Assembly: GCA_009733715.1 (NCBI GenBank)
Contig: WMKJ01000062.1
Coordinates: forward strand, 16,365-80,364
DNA length: 64,000 bases
DNA from: Herpomyces periplanetae
Taxonomy: Eukaryota; Ascomycota; Laboulbeniomycetes; Herpomycetales; Herpomycetaceae
Reading direction: 5' to 3'
Shown one piece after another: positions 8,827 to 18,348 of this stretch. The notes under the pieces were generated by a model, which worked only from the letters and a program-made list of their open reading frames with translations, was not told the DNA's origin and ran no database searches. Both the position numbers and the translations under genes were made by a program. The stretch's first letter is position 1, and every line of letters starts with the position of its first letter.

Positions 8827-11800
8827 ACTATGTCCGTCCGATCTCCTTTGTAAAGTGTAATGGTATGAGTGTATGTCACCCAAATTTTCACTTCAGTCTA
8901 AAACGCCAATCTAACGATTGAATTTTAACAATAATCAATTATTAAAGGCCATCAACACAATGTATTGTTGACTTTGGGGATAAAATCACTATATATGCAA
9001 TATTTTATATGAAAATCCAAAACATTATTGTTTAATCCTACGTTCAGATAATCTCGACGGGAGCATCTTATTCCTGCATAGATCAATTGTTGATAAATAC
9101 GGAAGCATACAATTATGCATCGTTTAATTCTAACTCAACCCCGTATACATATACTATTACATGTGTCTGTCCGCTTATTGATACAATAAGACAATTACTG
9201 AAGTTCATCTTGGTTAAATGTCTGTACTATACACCTGCTTGAATTCACGAAATGATTTTATAGGTTACTTTATTTATTAGTTTATACATTTATCCATGTT
9301 TTTAGCTCCATCCTTCACCAATACACACATTATTACACAAATCATGCATACATGATGAGACCATTACCAATTGGCAAAATAATTCCCTAGGTTTCATGCA
9401 ATGAAAATGTATTCAAGTAGTCCATAAGGTCTCATATGCAAGTACACTCGCCCTTTCATTATTTCATTTATCCTTAATCAACCCACCCACATAAATATAT
9501 CTCATTGTGATTTTGTCATGTGCCCGTATTTTTCCATTTTTAAAACGTTATGCACAGTGTAGTTATTACAGTACTTCCATCTGCTATGTTTAATATATAG
9601 GCGCAATTCTACTTGTGCAGCATGAAAAAGAGATGGCATAAACGCTACCTATGTATCCATTATATTAAGCACACACTCAATTTATTTCTTCAAAACATTA
9701 TAAACTCATTTACTCCATCTTTTACCTAAAATTTGTCTTTTGATAATTTTATCCACTGCTTTAAATCCTGCAGGTAGTTAGGCTGAGGTTAACATTGGTA
9801 AATATACCCACTATTACTCAACTGTACAAAATTAATGAATCTATTCTGGTTTTACGGCCAATTTTAACATGTATCAATCCGCCAATTTTCTTTACATGTT
9901 AGCCGTAAAATGTCATTTGCTGCCCAAGGGGACAAATGGGAGGCGCGGCTTGCTTCGACCTGGTTCGATAATCATTTATCAAGTAGTAGTAGGCTATTGC
10001 TACAGTTATTCAATTTGATTACGGAACAAGTTGAGGTTGGGAGAAGGAGGGGAAAAATTTACTGTGTCCGACGTCAATTATTATAGTTTGACTATGGCAA
10101 ACTATCTTGCATCTAACACCCGATCACATCTGCATGTGCAACTCTCAAGGTTTGCCGTACAAATTTACGCTAACTCGATCAGCGTAAACGACTGTTTGAT
10201 TTCTTAGACTAACTCTTGGTCGCATATGAACCTCGTCAAGTGTGTACAGCATGCCAGGTTCACAGATGCATAGATGGCGAGCCATTGCATAGGTTTGGCT
10301 TAACAAAAGTTTTGTACTTTATCATGTGAACACATACCTGGTGTACCAATTGTGTAACTCAACTTTGTTCAATAGGAAACAATTACTCAAAATTGTCGGA
10401 CCTTAGCCTTGGTATTCCACGTTAACCGAGTGGGGTCCAGCGGAACGATTAAACTGGATATGTCCTGACTCTAACGCCCATGTTCAAACATGGTAATGGA
10501 GAGCTACAGTAAAATTTACCGTGTGATAAGATAACACAAAGTTTTACGCAGCTAGGCAGACAAGGTAATTAAAAGTAGTGGTTAAGAGGATGAAAAATAT
10601 TTAGATATTCTCTAGTGACACACGTATACACGGATTTCAATGTAAGGTAGATATAATTATATTTAAGGCTGGTATAACCAAATTTTTCGAGTATAGCGCA
10701 CACTAGCAGGCAAGGTATAGTTGAATAAGTTGGTGGATGTGGGAAACGCTATGTGCATCTTGGGGAAACTAAATCCGCAGATCTGCTAATATGCGCCTAT
10801 AAGACTATTGTGCATGATTAGCACAGCAATTATGCATGCATTATGACCAAGTGTAAGCACGTGAAACTAAAAATAGTATTGAGTAGGCTGAAGTATCGCT
10901 GCATGAGAAGGATATTCCAAAGGGAATTGTTGTATTGTGAATAATTAAATAATCGAGTTCGAGTCTATAACTCGACAAGATGTGTAATTAGTGTGTTTCA
11001 CGCGTAAATGAGGCTGGAAAACTTTAAGAATTGTTCCTCAGGATAGAAAATGTTGTAAGAACACCAGAGTACGGGTAAAATGTGTTTTACAAGCTAATAT
11101 TTTGAGCTGCATAAACGCTTAGCTCTTATAACATTGCTAATATGAAGAAGGTATAGTCGGAACAAACTTGTAGTTTGAGGTGTGTGTGTGTGTGTGTGTG
11201 TGCGGCTAAAATAGTTTACATTGTGTATGGAGCAGGGTATGCTGGACTAGCTAAGACTTAAAACGTCATATGGGTTCACATGAGATTGTCAAGTGTAGCA
11301 AGATGTATACAAAATACTGGTGAAGTAAGGAATGCGGTATGTTGACTCACACGTCGGAATATAGTAAGGAAAAGATTTACGTCCCACGGATAGGATGATC
11401 AAGCATCAGTAAAATTTACAATATCACATTGGGAAAATCCACACCAGTGGGAAAAGAGATGACAATTTCTTATCTAACTAACTGAGGATGCGTAGTGCTC
11501 TACAATAGTTATATAAAATCTACAAAGGCTAAAACTAGTAATAACACGATACCCCCAAAGACGGATTAACATCCGCAGTCAGCCCTAGCGAATATGGAAG
11601 GCAAGGAAATAGAGTTGTGACAATTAGCTTCCATTTAAGTTTGACAGGGCAAAATTAGGGGATGGAACCAGCGCATTTGAGTAACATAACCAAATGAGCA
11701 CGTCGAGGGAGTAAAAAATAACATTCTAGAAGAAAAACGAGACGAAATTGGTTTTTTTTTTTGATAAATGAAACGAAGTGGAGAAATGTGCACTTGCAGA

Positions 11801-12054
11801 GATATTCCGAAATGGGAAAAAGTGCACACGGAATCGTATAGATTGTTTTCAAACATTCATCTGGCATTTGTTTATGCATCACGTATATCGCAACATATAT
11901 TACGTATCATGATGTAAATTTTTAGGGGAAATATTTCAAGCCAACATTCAATTGTAGGTAGAAAGCTATAAGTAAGTGAATTGAGCATATTGGAAATGGG
12001 AATAAAGGGAAAGGGTCGTATAAGGGATTTGAATTTTTAATGGATCGGAAAAAT
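8827..12054. other. Gene-free spacer between secreted protein 1 and the M16 peptidase
   Basis: About 3.2 kb that I read as non-coding. It changes from T-rich (8.9-9.9 kb) to A/G-rich (10-12 kb, downstream of the minus-strand peptidase gene). It holds a (TG)11 tract at 11181-11202. Open frames here (for example 11635-11882 minus) are short and show no family motif, signal peptide or splice context. A GTTAACCGAGTGG stretch near 10425 recalls a tRNA A box but does not fold into a tRNA. Confidence 0.45.
11181..11202. repeat. (TG)11 microsatellite
   Basis: Eleven uninterrupted TG dinucleotides are visible directly. It lies in the spacer downstream of the M16 peptidase gene. Confidence 0.95.
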
Positions 12055-15000
12055 TCAGGAGATAGAATTTTCAGAAACGGACTCATTGGCAATGGGTTGA
12101 GGAACGTATTTCTGGATAAATTGATCGTAGGTGAGGATATGGGAGTTAGTGTAAGGTGGCATGGTAAAATTTGAGAAGGGGGAAGGGCCGGAAAGGGATT
12201 TAGCGATATTTTGGGCGGAATTGACGGGACATGAGATAATACTGGTGGCAGTAGCTTCGCTAAATAGGGGTACAACATAGTTGTGTACGAGATCATTAAG
12301 TTCCGCACTGGTAAATGGTTTGACGGGTTTGCGTAAGACTTCATCAGGATCAATAGTTTTGGATCCACCGGCAAAAAGAATGCTGTGACGGCGAGTGTGA
12401 TAGAGACTACTGCTGGTTGCTCGACTGTTTAAGATGTCACTCGTAATAAAATTTGTAGCGGTAATAGCATCAGCATCTGTAAAATTTGAAGCGCCAGTTG
12501 CGTATTTCTGGGCAACTGCACGAACGGCAGTGAGGGCGGCAACGGGATCAGTTGAATGAATAATGCTGCAGGAAATTAGACCGGAAAAATATTCATTGTA
12601 TACGTGAAGAGCGTAGGCCAAACCGCTTACACGGACGGCTTCCAATAATGGCATGTTAATGTTAGACAAAAATTGCAAGAAGGCATCGAACCGGTCAGTT
12701 TCAATTTCTGTCATGTAAGCCCTTCCACGAGCAAATACGCGAATTTCTGATGAATCGAGATTTTCATATGGCATAATTATGGTTAGGTTCCCGACTGGTA
12801 AGGGACTAACAGGTAAGGTTGCATCATCGAGGGAATGTGAAAAATTCTGAGCCATGGGAACGGTAAAGTTTTCGTATGAGCCATAGTCACGGGTAATACG
12901 ATCAGAGAAAGATTTTAGTACACCGTGAATATTGGGGATATCCTTAATAGGACCGCGTACAATGATGACGGTATCCTCTGAACGGATGATTTTACTGCGC
13001 AGAGCATTGAGTTTGTTGATAAAATCTTCAGCGTTTGCATTGAGCTCACGTAGAGATCGAGCGATGGTCCGGTGGGAGATGATATCGTTGTTAACAAATC
13101 TTGGAGAGTTTGGCAAAGTGTTGACATAAGTTTGAACGGAAAACACTTTGGTTGCAGCAACGACCATGGAACGTGCGGCTGATAGTAGGGAAGTTTCAAG
13201 GATGGATTTTAGAGATTCTTTATCATATCTGACGCCGAAGTAAAAGGATTCAACCCAACTCATAATATCGGCAAATTGTTTTGGATTACCCTCTAGAGTT
13301 AAGCTTGCGGTGTACGGACCGGAAACAACGGCGAAGTTTTTGTCGGACAATTGATTTAAGGATTCTCTAACTCCGGAAGCGTTTAATAGTTGCCCCTTGT
13401 ACTCATATGGGACGTCGAAGAAAGATTTCATTAGAGTACTGAAGAGGTGATATTCATCCTGAGAGAGGGTGAGATTTCTAAAGGTTACCTCAAGACGGGT
13501 AGAAACACCATCAATATCGAAGAATAAAATGGGTAAATCTAAGCCTGTGAGGCCCATTTTTTCTATATCTTTGTTAAATTGGATGCCGGTGCCTTCGGGA
13601 ATAGTGTGGGTAAACCGATTTTTCCAGGTTGAAGTGAAGCCATAGGGTAGGCTGGGTAATTCGTTAATGGTGTTACTGATGTCGGTTAAATGGGGAGGAA
13701 GAAAAGCCTGGGGAGGGCCGGTATACTTATTTAGAGAGCGGAAATTTTTGACACGATCGTCAATGGCCTTTTGTTGGTCCGGGGATAATTTGGAAGCGCG
13801 ATCTTTGGCTCGAAGTTTTTCGTCTTCTTGAATTTTGTTGGCCAATTCTGTGGAATACTTGGAAATGAGTACATACTGGGGAGTTTTAATGGTTACTAAA
13901 CCGAATAATTCAGTCCATTGGTCCTGGGTCCAGGTTTTTAATTCTTCGGCCATTTGATCGGATTTGGCGTAGTCACGGATATAGGTGCCATTTTTACCGT
14001 GATACAAAAAGTCCTTAAGAGCAAGTCGGGGGTGTTCAGAATGTATATTTGCGACGGTGGAGCGTCTTCGGACCGTAACAGAGTTTAGAGCAGCGTGGAT
14101 GGAGGATAGTTTTAGCTTTTCATTGTACATATTTTGGACCATTTGTTGATAGGCTTTGTAGGTTTTTTCAGTTTGATTAATGGCAACACCGTACAAATTG
14201 ATGTTTATGTTAAATTGGCTAATAAGTTCAGATATGCTTAAAACTTCGGTGGCCAATTTTTCCTTGGTAACCATGGTAGTGTAGAAGGGGGAGAAATGAT
14301 CTCTTGAGAGATAATCATCCAAAACTTCTAGGGCCATTTCATAGAGGGGAGTTCTTGGTAAATCTACCCAATTTGCTATGATGATGGTTGCGGACTCGGA
14401 GGTTGCAGCGGGAACATCTATAACGAAAATTTTAGTTTCATTGAGGGGGGCAGGAGGGATAAGAAATCCGGGGGTCGGTAGAGGGGGGAATTTCTCTCTC
14501 CAGTCGGAAGGGGGACTGGGAGGGGTAGATGGTGGTGATGACGAAATGTTGGATAGGGGGAGGGATTGGTTATCTGGAATGCTGCGGGGAGTTAGTAGAG
14601 GGGAATTAATAGGAAGATTTTTGTCGTCCAAGGCAATATCGGTATCAGGAAGCGTGATGGTATTGTTGGCAGCATTGGGGCATTCAGAGAAGTCGATTGT
14701 GATATTTTTACCTAAGAATAGAACGTCTTCAATGGCAGAAAGAGCACGAAGGACAGTGGGAATGTCGAAGTTTCCGGTGAGAGTTAGTTGACTGTTTTGC
14801 GGTTTGTAAAATTTTTTGTGGAATTCTTTAATGGAATCTAGGGTTAAATTTTGGCGCATGGCAGGAGGATAGCCACCAGAAGCATAATAGTATGCACTAG
14901 TGGCAGGATTCATGATACGATTGAGTTCTCTTAATTCATTGGAATAAGCATTGGAGTAATAGGCGACCATTTCATTATAGGCGATACCTTTATCGAAACC

Positions 15001-15555
15001 GTCGCCATCGACGAAATGAACTTCGGTGGTGAAAGTTTCTTCCTTTAGAATTGGTCTAAAGATATGGTCCATGTATAATAGCGTGAATTGTAATAAAGAA
15101 TCGAGTGAATTACCGAAGGCAAAGTAGATTGTCCAAGGGAGACCAGTAGCAGCGTTAAATTTCAAACCCTCACGATGAGCCCATTCGTAAAAGTGTCTTG
15201 GGTAGGGAGAAAGTTGGGAGTCGAAAAAGATCATGTGTTCTAGGGAATGGGCCTCACCGGCATCACCCCAAGGCTCTGTGATGACATTAATGCTGAGACG
15301 ATGGTTGGTTGTCTTGGTATCGCCTAGACCAACGATAAGGCCGGTTCGTTTGGATTGATAAGTTGACATGTTCATGACAGGAGTGGATAAGTCGGGAGGG
15401 GAGATGAGGAGGAAGCGAGAGGCGGGATCATCCGTAACGGAGTCGAATAGCTTTCGGATTGGATTACAATTTTGATCAGCATTTGGGGTAGGTTGACCAG
15501 TAATGCGGTGGACTAGGCCCAAGGCCAGTAGTATGGTATTGATTGGAGCTATCAT
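12055..15555 (-). CDS. Secreted M16-family zinc metallopeptidase, YOL098C/C05D11.1-like
   Basis: An intronless 1166-residue protein. Residues 1-20 (MIAPINTILLALGLVHRITG) form a signal peptide, and many N-x-S/T sites follow, as expected for the secretory route. The inverted zinc motif HxxEH is intact as HSLEH at 103-107 in the context GDAGEAHSLEHMIFF. The distal part of the site is TEVHFVDGDGFDKGIAYNEM with Glu195 about 88 residues downstream. This 'EVH-x-DG-G-x-D-x-G' lead-in to Y-N/S-E-M is typical of the eukaryotic M16 subgroup around yeast YOL098C and worm C05D11.1, near presequence protease/Cym1. The substrate-strand region LKFNAATGLPWTIYFAF also fits. A Pro/Ser-rich insert at about 325-380 separates the first two M16 domains; the C-terminal half is the non-catalytic partner. 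Length fits the group (about 1000-1100) plus signal and insert. Usual members lack a signal peptide, so secretion is unusual. It lies between two small secreted-protein genes on the same strand. Confidence 0.85.
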   Translation of the reverse strand: MIAPINTILLALGLVHRITGQPTPNADQNCNPIRKLFDSVTDDPASRFLLISPPDLSTPVMNMSTYQSKRTGLIVGLGDTKTTNHRLSINVITEPWGDAGEAHSLEHMIFFDSQLSPYPRHFYEWAHREGLKFNAATGLPWTIYFAFGNSLDSLLQFTLLYMDHIFRPILKEETFTTEVHFVDGDGFDKGIAYNEMVAYYSNAYSNELRELNRIMNPATSAYYYASGGYPPAMRQNLTLDSIKEFHKKFYKPQNSQLTLTGNFDIPTVLRALSAIEDVLFLGKNITIDFSECPNAANNTITLPDTDIALDDKNLPINSPLLTPRSIPDNQSLPLSNISSSPPSTPPSPPSDWREKFPPLPTPGFLIPPAPLNETKIFVIDVPAATSESATIIIANWVDLPRTPLYEMALEVLDDYLSRDHFSPFYTTMVTKEKLATEVLSISELISQFNININLYGVAINQTEKTYKAYQQMVQNMYNEKLKLSSIHAALNSVTVRRRSTVANIHSEHPRLALKDFLYHGKNGTYIRDYAKSDQMAEELKTWTQDQWTELFGLVTIKTPQYVLISKYSTELANKIQEDEKLRAKDRASKLSPDQQKAIDDRVKNFRSLNKYTGPPQAFLPPHLTDISNTINELPSLPYGFTSTWKNRFTHTIPEGTGIQFNKDIEKMGLTGLDLPILFFDIDGVSTRLEVTFRNLTLSQDEYHLFSTLMKSFFDVPYEYKGQLLNASGVRESLNQLSDKNFAVVSGPYTASLTLEGNPKQFADIMSWVESFYFGVRYDKESLKSILETSLLSAARSMVVAATKVFSVQTYVNTLPNSPRFVNNDIISHRTIARSLRELNANAEDFINKLNALRSKIIRSEDTVIIVRGPIKDIPNIHGVLKSFSDRITRDYGSYENFTVPMAQNFSHSLDDATLPVSPLPVGNLTIIMPYENLDSSEIRVFARGRAYMTEIETDRFDAFLQFLSNINMPLLEAVRVSGLAYALHVYNEYFSGLISCSIIHSTDPVAALTAVRAVAQKYATGASNFTDADAITATNFITSDILNSRATSSSLYHTRRHSILFAGGSKTIDPDEVLRKPVKPFTSAELNDLVHNYVVPLFSEATATSIISCPVNSAQNIAKSLSGPSPFSNFTMPPYTNSHILTYDQFIQKYVPQPIANESVSENSIS

Positions 15556-15593
15556 GGTTGGAAGAAGTAGTAGTTAAGGGAGATTGAGTGGGT

Positions 15594-15602
15594 GTATATA
15601 AG
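15594..15602 (-). promoter_or_regulatory. TATA-like element of the M16 peptidase gene
   Basis: The minus strand reads CTTATATACAC here, about 40 bases upstream of the ATG at 15553-15555. The spacing would leave a very short leader. The upstream 250 bases are C/T-rich on the coding strand, as in front of the Def1-like gene. Confidence 0.35.
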
Positions 15603-15956
15603 AATTGGGAGTGAAGGTGAAAGAGAAAGTGGATTAAAGGAGTTGTGGTTAGCGATGAAATGGAGAGATGGAGGAGAGGTGAGACTGGGTTAAATAGTAC
15701 GGCGGTAAAGTCTAGATTGTAGGTTGGTGGATGGATGGGTGGATAAAAGAAGCAGGGTAAAAACCAAAATTCGCATTTACAACATACCTTAATTGCACTT
15801 GTGTTCACATAAAATATGCGGAGGACTGGAGAATTCGGCAAATATAGTTTACAGCCACTAAATTAAGTAAAGTAAAGCTAGTTAACACGGGTTTCAAAGG
15901 AGGCTCAGTTTATTTTTAGTAGTAAAATGATGCAATGAAATCTGAATGGGTGAGTA

Positions 15957-15982
15957 GATGGATGGATGGATGGATGGATGGA
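15957..15982. repeat. (GATG)n microsatellite
   Basis: Six or more uninterrupted GATG units are visible. Related imperfect GGATGGATGGGTGGAT sequence lies at about 15728-15744. This is in the distal promoter region of the peptidase gene. Confidence 0.95.
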
Positions 15983-16960
15983 GTATGAGTATGTGCAGGA
16001 ACTTACAGAATGAATACTTGAGATAACGAAGGTGGAAGAATGTTGGCTGTAAAGATAGGTAGAGTATATTTGCATGGGAGATGTTGTATAGGGGGGGGGA
16101 TGTTTAATTGAGCTATACTTAATTGGAATAAGTGAGGTATAGTATGAAAAGAGAGGATGAGTGGATTGGATGGAGTAAAGGATTTGGGATAATGATTGGC
16201 AGATAAGAGGGGTTAGATTGTTGATGTATATGGTGGAAAGGGAAGAGAATGAAATAGATGGTACACAGCTTGGACGTGAGCGAGTGCGGAGGAGGGCAAA
16301 GCTAAGACATGGAATGGATACGCCCTGCAAAGGATACTCGTAGCGGTGTAAAGTGGATGGTAGTTGGAAGTAGGTGACAATCTAACTTGTTTGCATTAAC
16401 ATAGAAGAAGATAGAGTAAGATTAGCATGGGAAACTGTTGTAAGATGGGACAGGACGAGATGGGATAGCATGACATGGTAAGACTAAAGAGTTTTGGATG
16501 AATTATGAAGATGCAATTTGGATTCTGCATGGTGAATATTTGGGCGGGCTAGGTGGCACATGTTTTTGGTAAAACTTGTCCCGAGTTTGATCTTGTTGAC
16601 TAGTATTTGCGCAAAGGGAAAAATCAGGGGATGATTGGCCATTTTGCAACGTGATGAATATGGGGAGTTTCTAGGTTTAGGTAAAAGATTGAGCTATGAT
16701 GATAATATTGCATGGAAGGTAAGAATAGGCCGAATGTTTTTTGGGTGTATTGTAGAAGATTAAGTTGGGTTCGAGAAGCCTTAGGATGAAAGTGGTTATA
16801 TTGGACGGTGAAGTATAGATAAGGTTAGTGTGATAAAGTAGGCTTTATTCTCACAGGTAGATTAAATTAGAAGAGAGATGCAGTTTACCTAATGGAAGAG
16901 AGAGGTAAAGTCGTGATAATGAAAGATTGTTTGTAGAGGGCGAGGAAACGTAGGAAGAAG

Positions 16961-16990
16961 AGGAGGAGGAGGAGGAGGAGGAGGAGGAGG
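16961..16990. repeat. (AGG)10 microsatellite
   Basis: Ten uninterrupted AGG triplets, preceded by GAAGAAG. It lies in a purine-rich stretch downstream of secreted protein 2. Confidence 0.95.
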
Positions 16991-17393
16991 TTTGGTGGCA
17001 AATAACATGAAATTTGGGAAATGGTATCTCGAAGTTTATCGACGCTTGGTTGGGTATAATCCTGGTTATAAAAAGGGAAAATTATTGCTGCGCCTTGTCT
17101 GGTTGAAGGGGTGTAAGGCTAATTAGAAAGGGAATGAAAGCAGAGTAAACCAACAGCTGAATTTGAAGTAGAATTCAGGATTTCCGGCTTGGGAAAAATG
17201 ACGATAGTGTCTGAGGTCAAGATTCGGGCGCACGGCTGGATTAGTGGGTTTGAATTGGGAGAGTCACGATGGATGATAAAAAAGAGTTGGATTGTTGAGA
17301 CTACAGGCTGGAACTTGCAATGTTGAAGACTTTTCTGCTGGGTGTACGATATTTGAGCATACAGTAAAGAGTAAATGCACTGGCAAACCTTGA

Positions 17394-18348
17394 CTAGACT
17401 CTGATAATCCTCAATCGAAATTTCAAGCAATACCTGTCTCTAGTCTGCTTTGTAGCTAAAAAATACTCGCTTTTCTCGCTGCGATACGGACAGAAATAAT
17501 AAAGCTCACTTCCCCTTCTTACCAAATAAGTACTACTCAAATCGTCTTTATTCTTATATCGATATATGAATTTTTCTTCTCCTGGTCTCTTGTGAGATCC
17601 TAATCGGATTGCAGATTGCAAAACCTCCTTAGAGTTGATTCTCCCGCTCGGAGAACGGATTCTGTATACATGTTCTACCAATCCCTACACGTTACCCACG
17701 ATTCTAAATTATGCTTCTTTGCCCATTACTTACCCCAAACTTCGCTGTTCAAGGTTTTTCCCAAGAGTTCATCGTTCATATTCATCGTGAATATCGTACT
17801 GAGGTACTCAAGTCAGCCATAATGTTCTCTTTTTGCGCCGAGTTCATCCGCCTGCATATTTGCCTACTTGTAATTATTCCACTTGGTCTTGCCCGTCTCT
17901 TTTGGAGATGTCGAAATCAGAATATATCCCTCGGAATTCGTCCTAACAAATTTACTCCTCCAATCCACTACCAAAATAGATGACATTTGTCCGTCCGGCA
18001 GAGGTGAAAGAGCAAATTTGAACCTCATTTTAACTGAATTAACCCTCAATTTCGTCAGTTGACACTGTTAACAAATACACCTTTCCGGAAAATTTCCCCA
18101 GATTTACATTCTTGGACGTTGCCTTCATCGTCTATATATTTTTCAGTATTCTCCAAAGAGGATTTCTGTATGCTAATAGCGACATTTTGCCCTCCACCGC
18201 AACGTTTCTCAGTGGATTTTACCCTTTTTATCGAAAGATCCAACGGCTCTTCTTGTAAACCCGATTGTCCCAACACAAGTTGAATCACACCAATAAATTT
18301 ATACACCAAGCATATCCAAACTATCTTGTTCATCAGTCTAAACTTCAT
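17394..18348 (-). CDS. Small secreted cysteine-containing protein 2 (candidate effector), four exons
   Basis: Best model: exons 18348-18081, 18033-17868, 17798-17734 and 17674-17394, all phases matching, about 259 residues. Introns are 47, 69 and 59 nt; the first two have CTGAC branch points 17-24 nt before CAG, and the third a GTAAGT donor. Skipping the third exon by splicing 17868 to 17661 also stays in frame (233 residues) but needs a 206-nt intron. An upstream in-frame ATG at 18363 adds five residues. Residues 1-27 (MKFRLMNKIVWICLVYKF...VLG) are a signal peptide. Exon 1 carries two cysteines, including NVQECKSGEIF; exon 2 carries SEGYILIST; the last exon carries VYRIRSPSGRIN, LVRRGSELYYFCP and, 20 residues later, RYCLKFRLRIIRV. 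Each piece has a counterpart in the 23.3-kb gene, and the last also in the 8.1-kb gene. No enzymatic motif is evident. The order Cys, Gly-Tyr strand, FC, C is reminiscent of RNase-like fungal effectors, which I cannot test. Confidence 0.66.

Larger units (their letters stand above)
15603..17393. other. Intergenic region between M16 peptidase and secreted protein 2
   Basis: About 1.8 kb, strongly G/A-rich on the plus strand, i.e. C/T-rich in the sense of the peptidase promoter. It carries two simple repeats (15957-15982 and 16961-16990). Minus-strand open frames here (15476-15841, 15905-16330, 17119-17430) reflect low complexity and overlap other features; none shows a recognisable domain. Confidence 0.5.

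Noticed and set aside
10420-10500. tRNA-like sequence (GTTAACCGAGTGG ... CCATGTTCAAACATGG)
   Set aside because: The T-arm-like palindrome lacks the invariant C of the B box, and no acceptor or anticodon stem forms.
10950-10980. B-box-like GAGTTCGAGTC as a tRNA remnant
   Set aside because: Flanking bases do not pair into a T stem and no A box lies at the right distance.
14378-14791. 137-codon plus frame, Gly-rich
   Set aside because: Antisense to the Pro/Ser-rich linker of the M16 peptidase; the Gly-rich content is the mirror of CCN codons.
15905-16330. 141-codon minus frame upstream of the peptidase gene
   Set aside because: Translates the (GATG)n repeat and C/T-rich promoter DNA; Ser/His/Pro/Ile low complexity with no motif.
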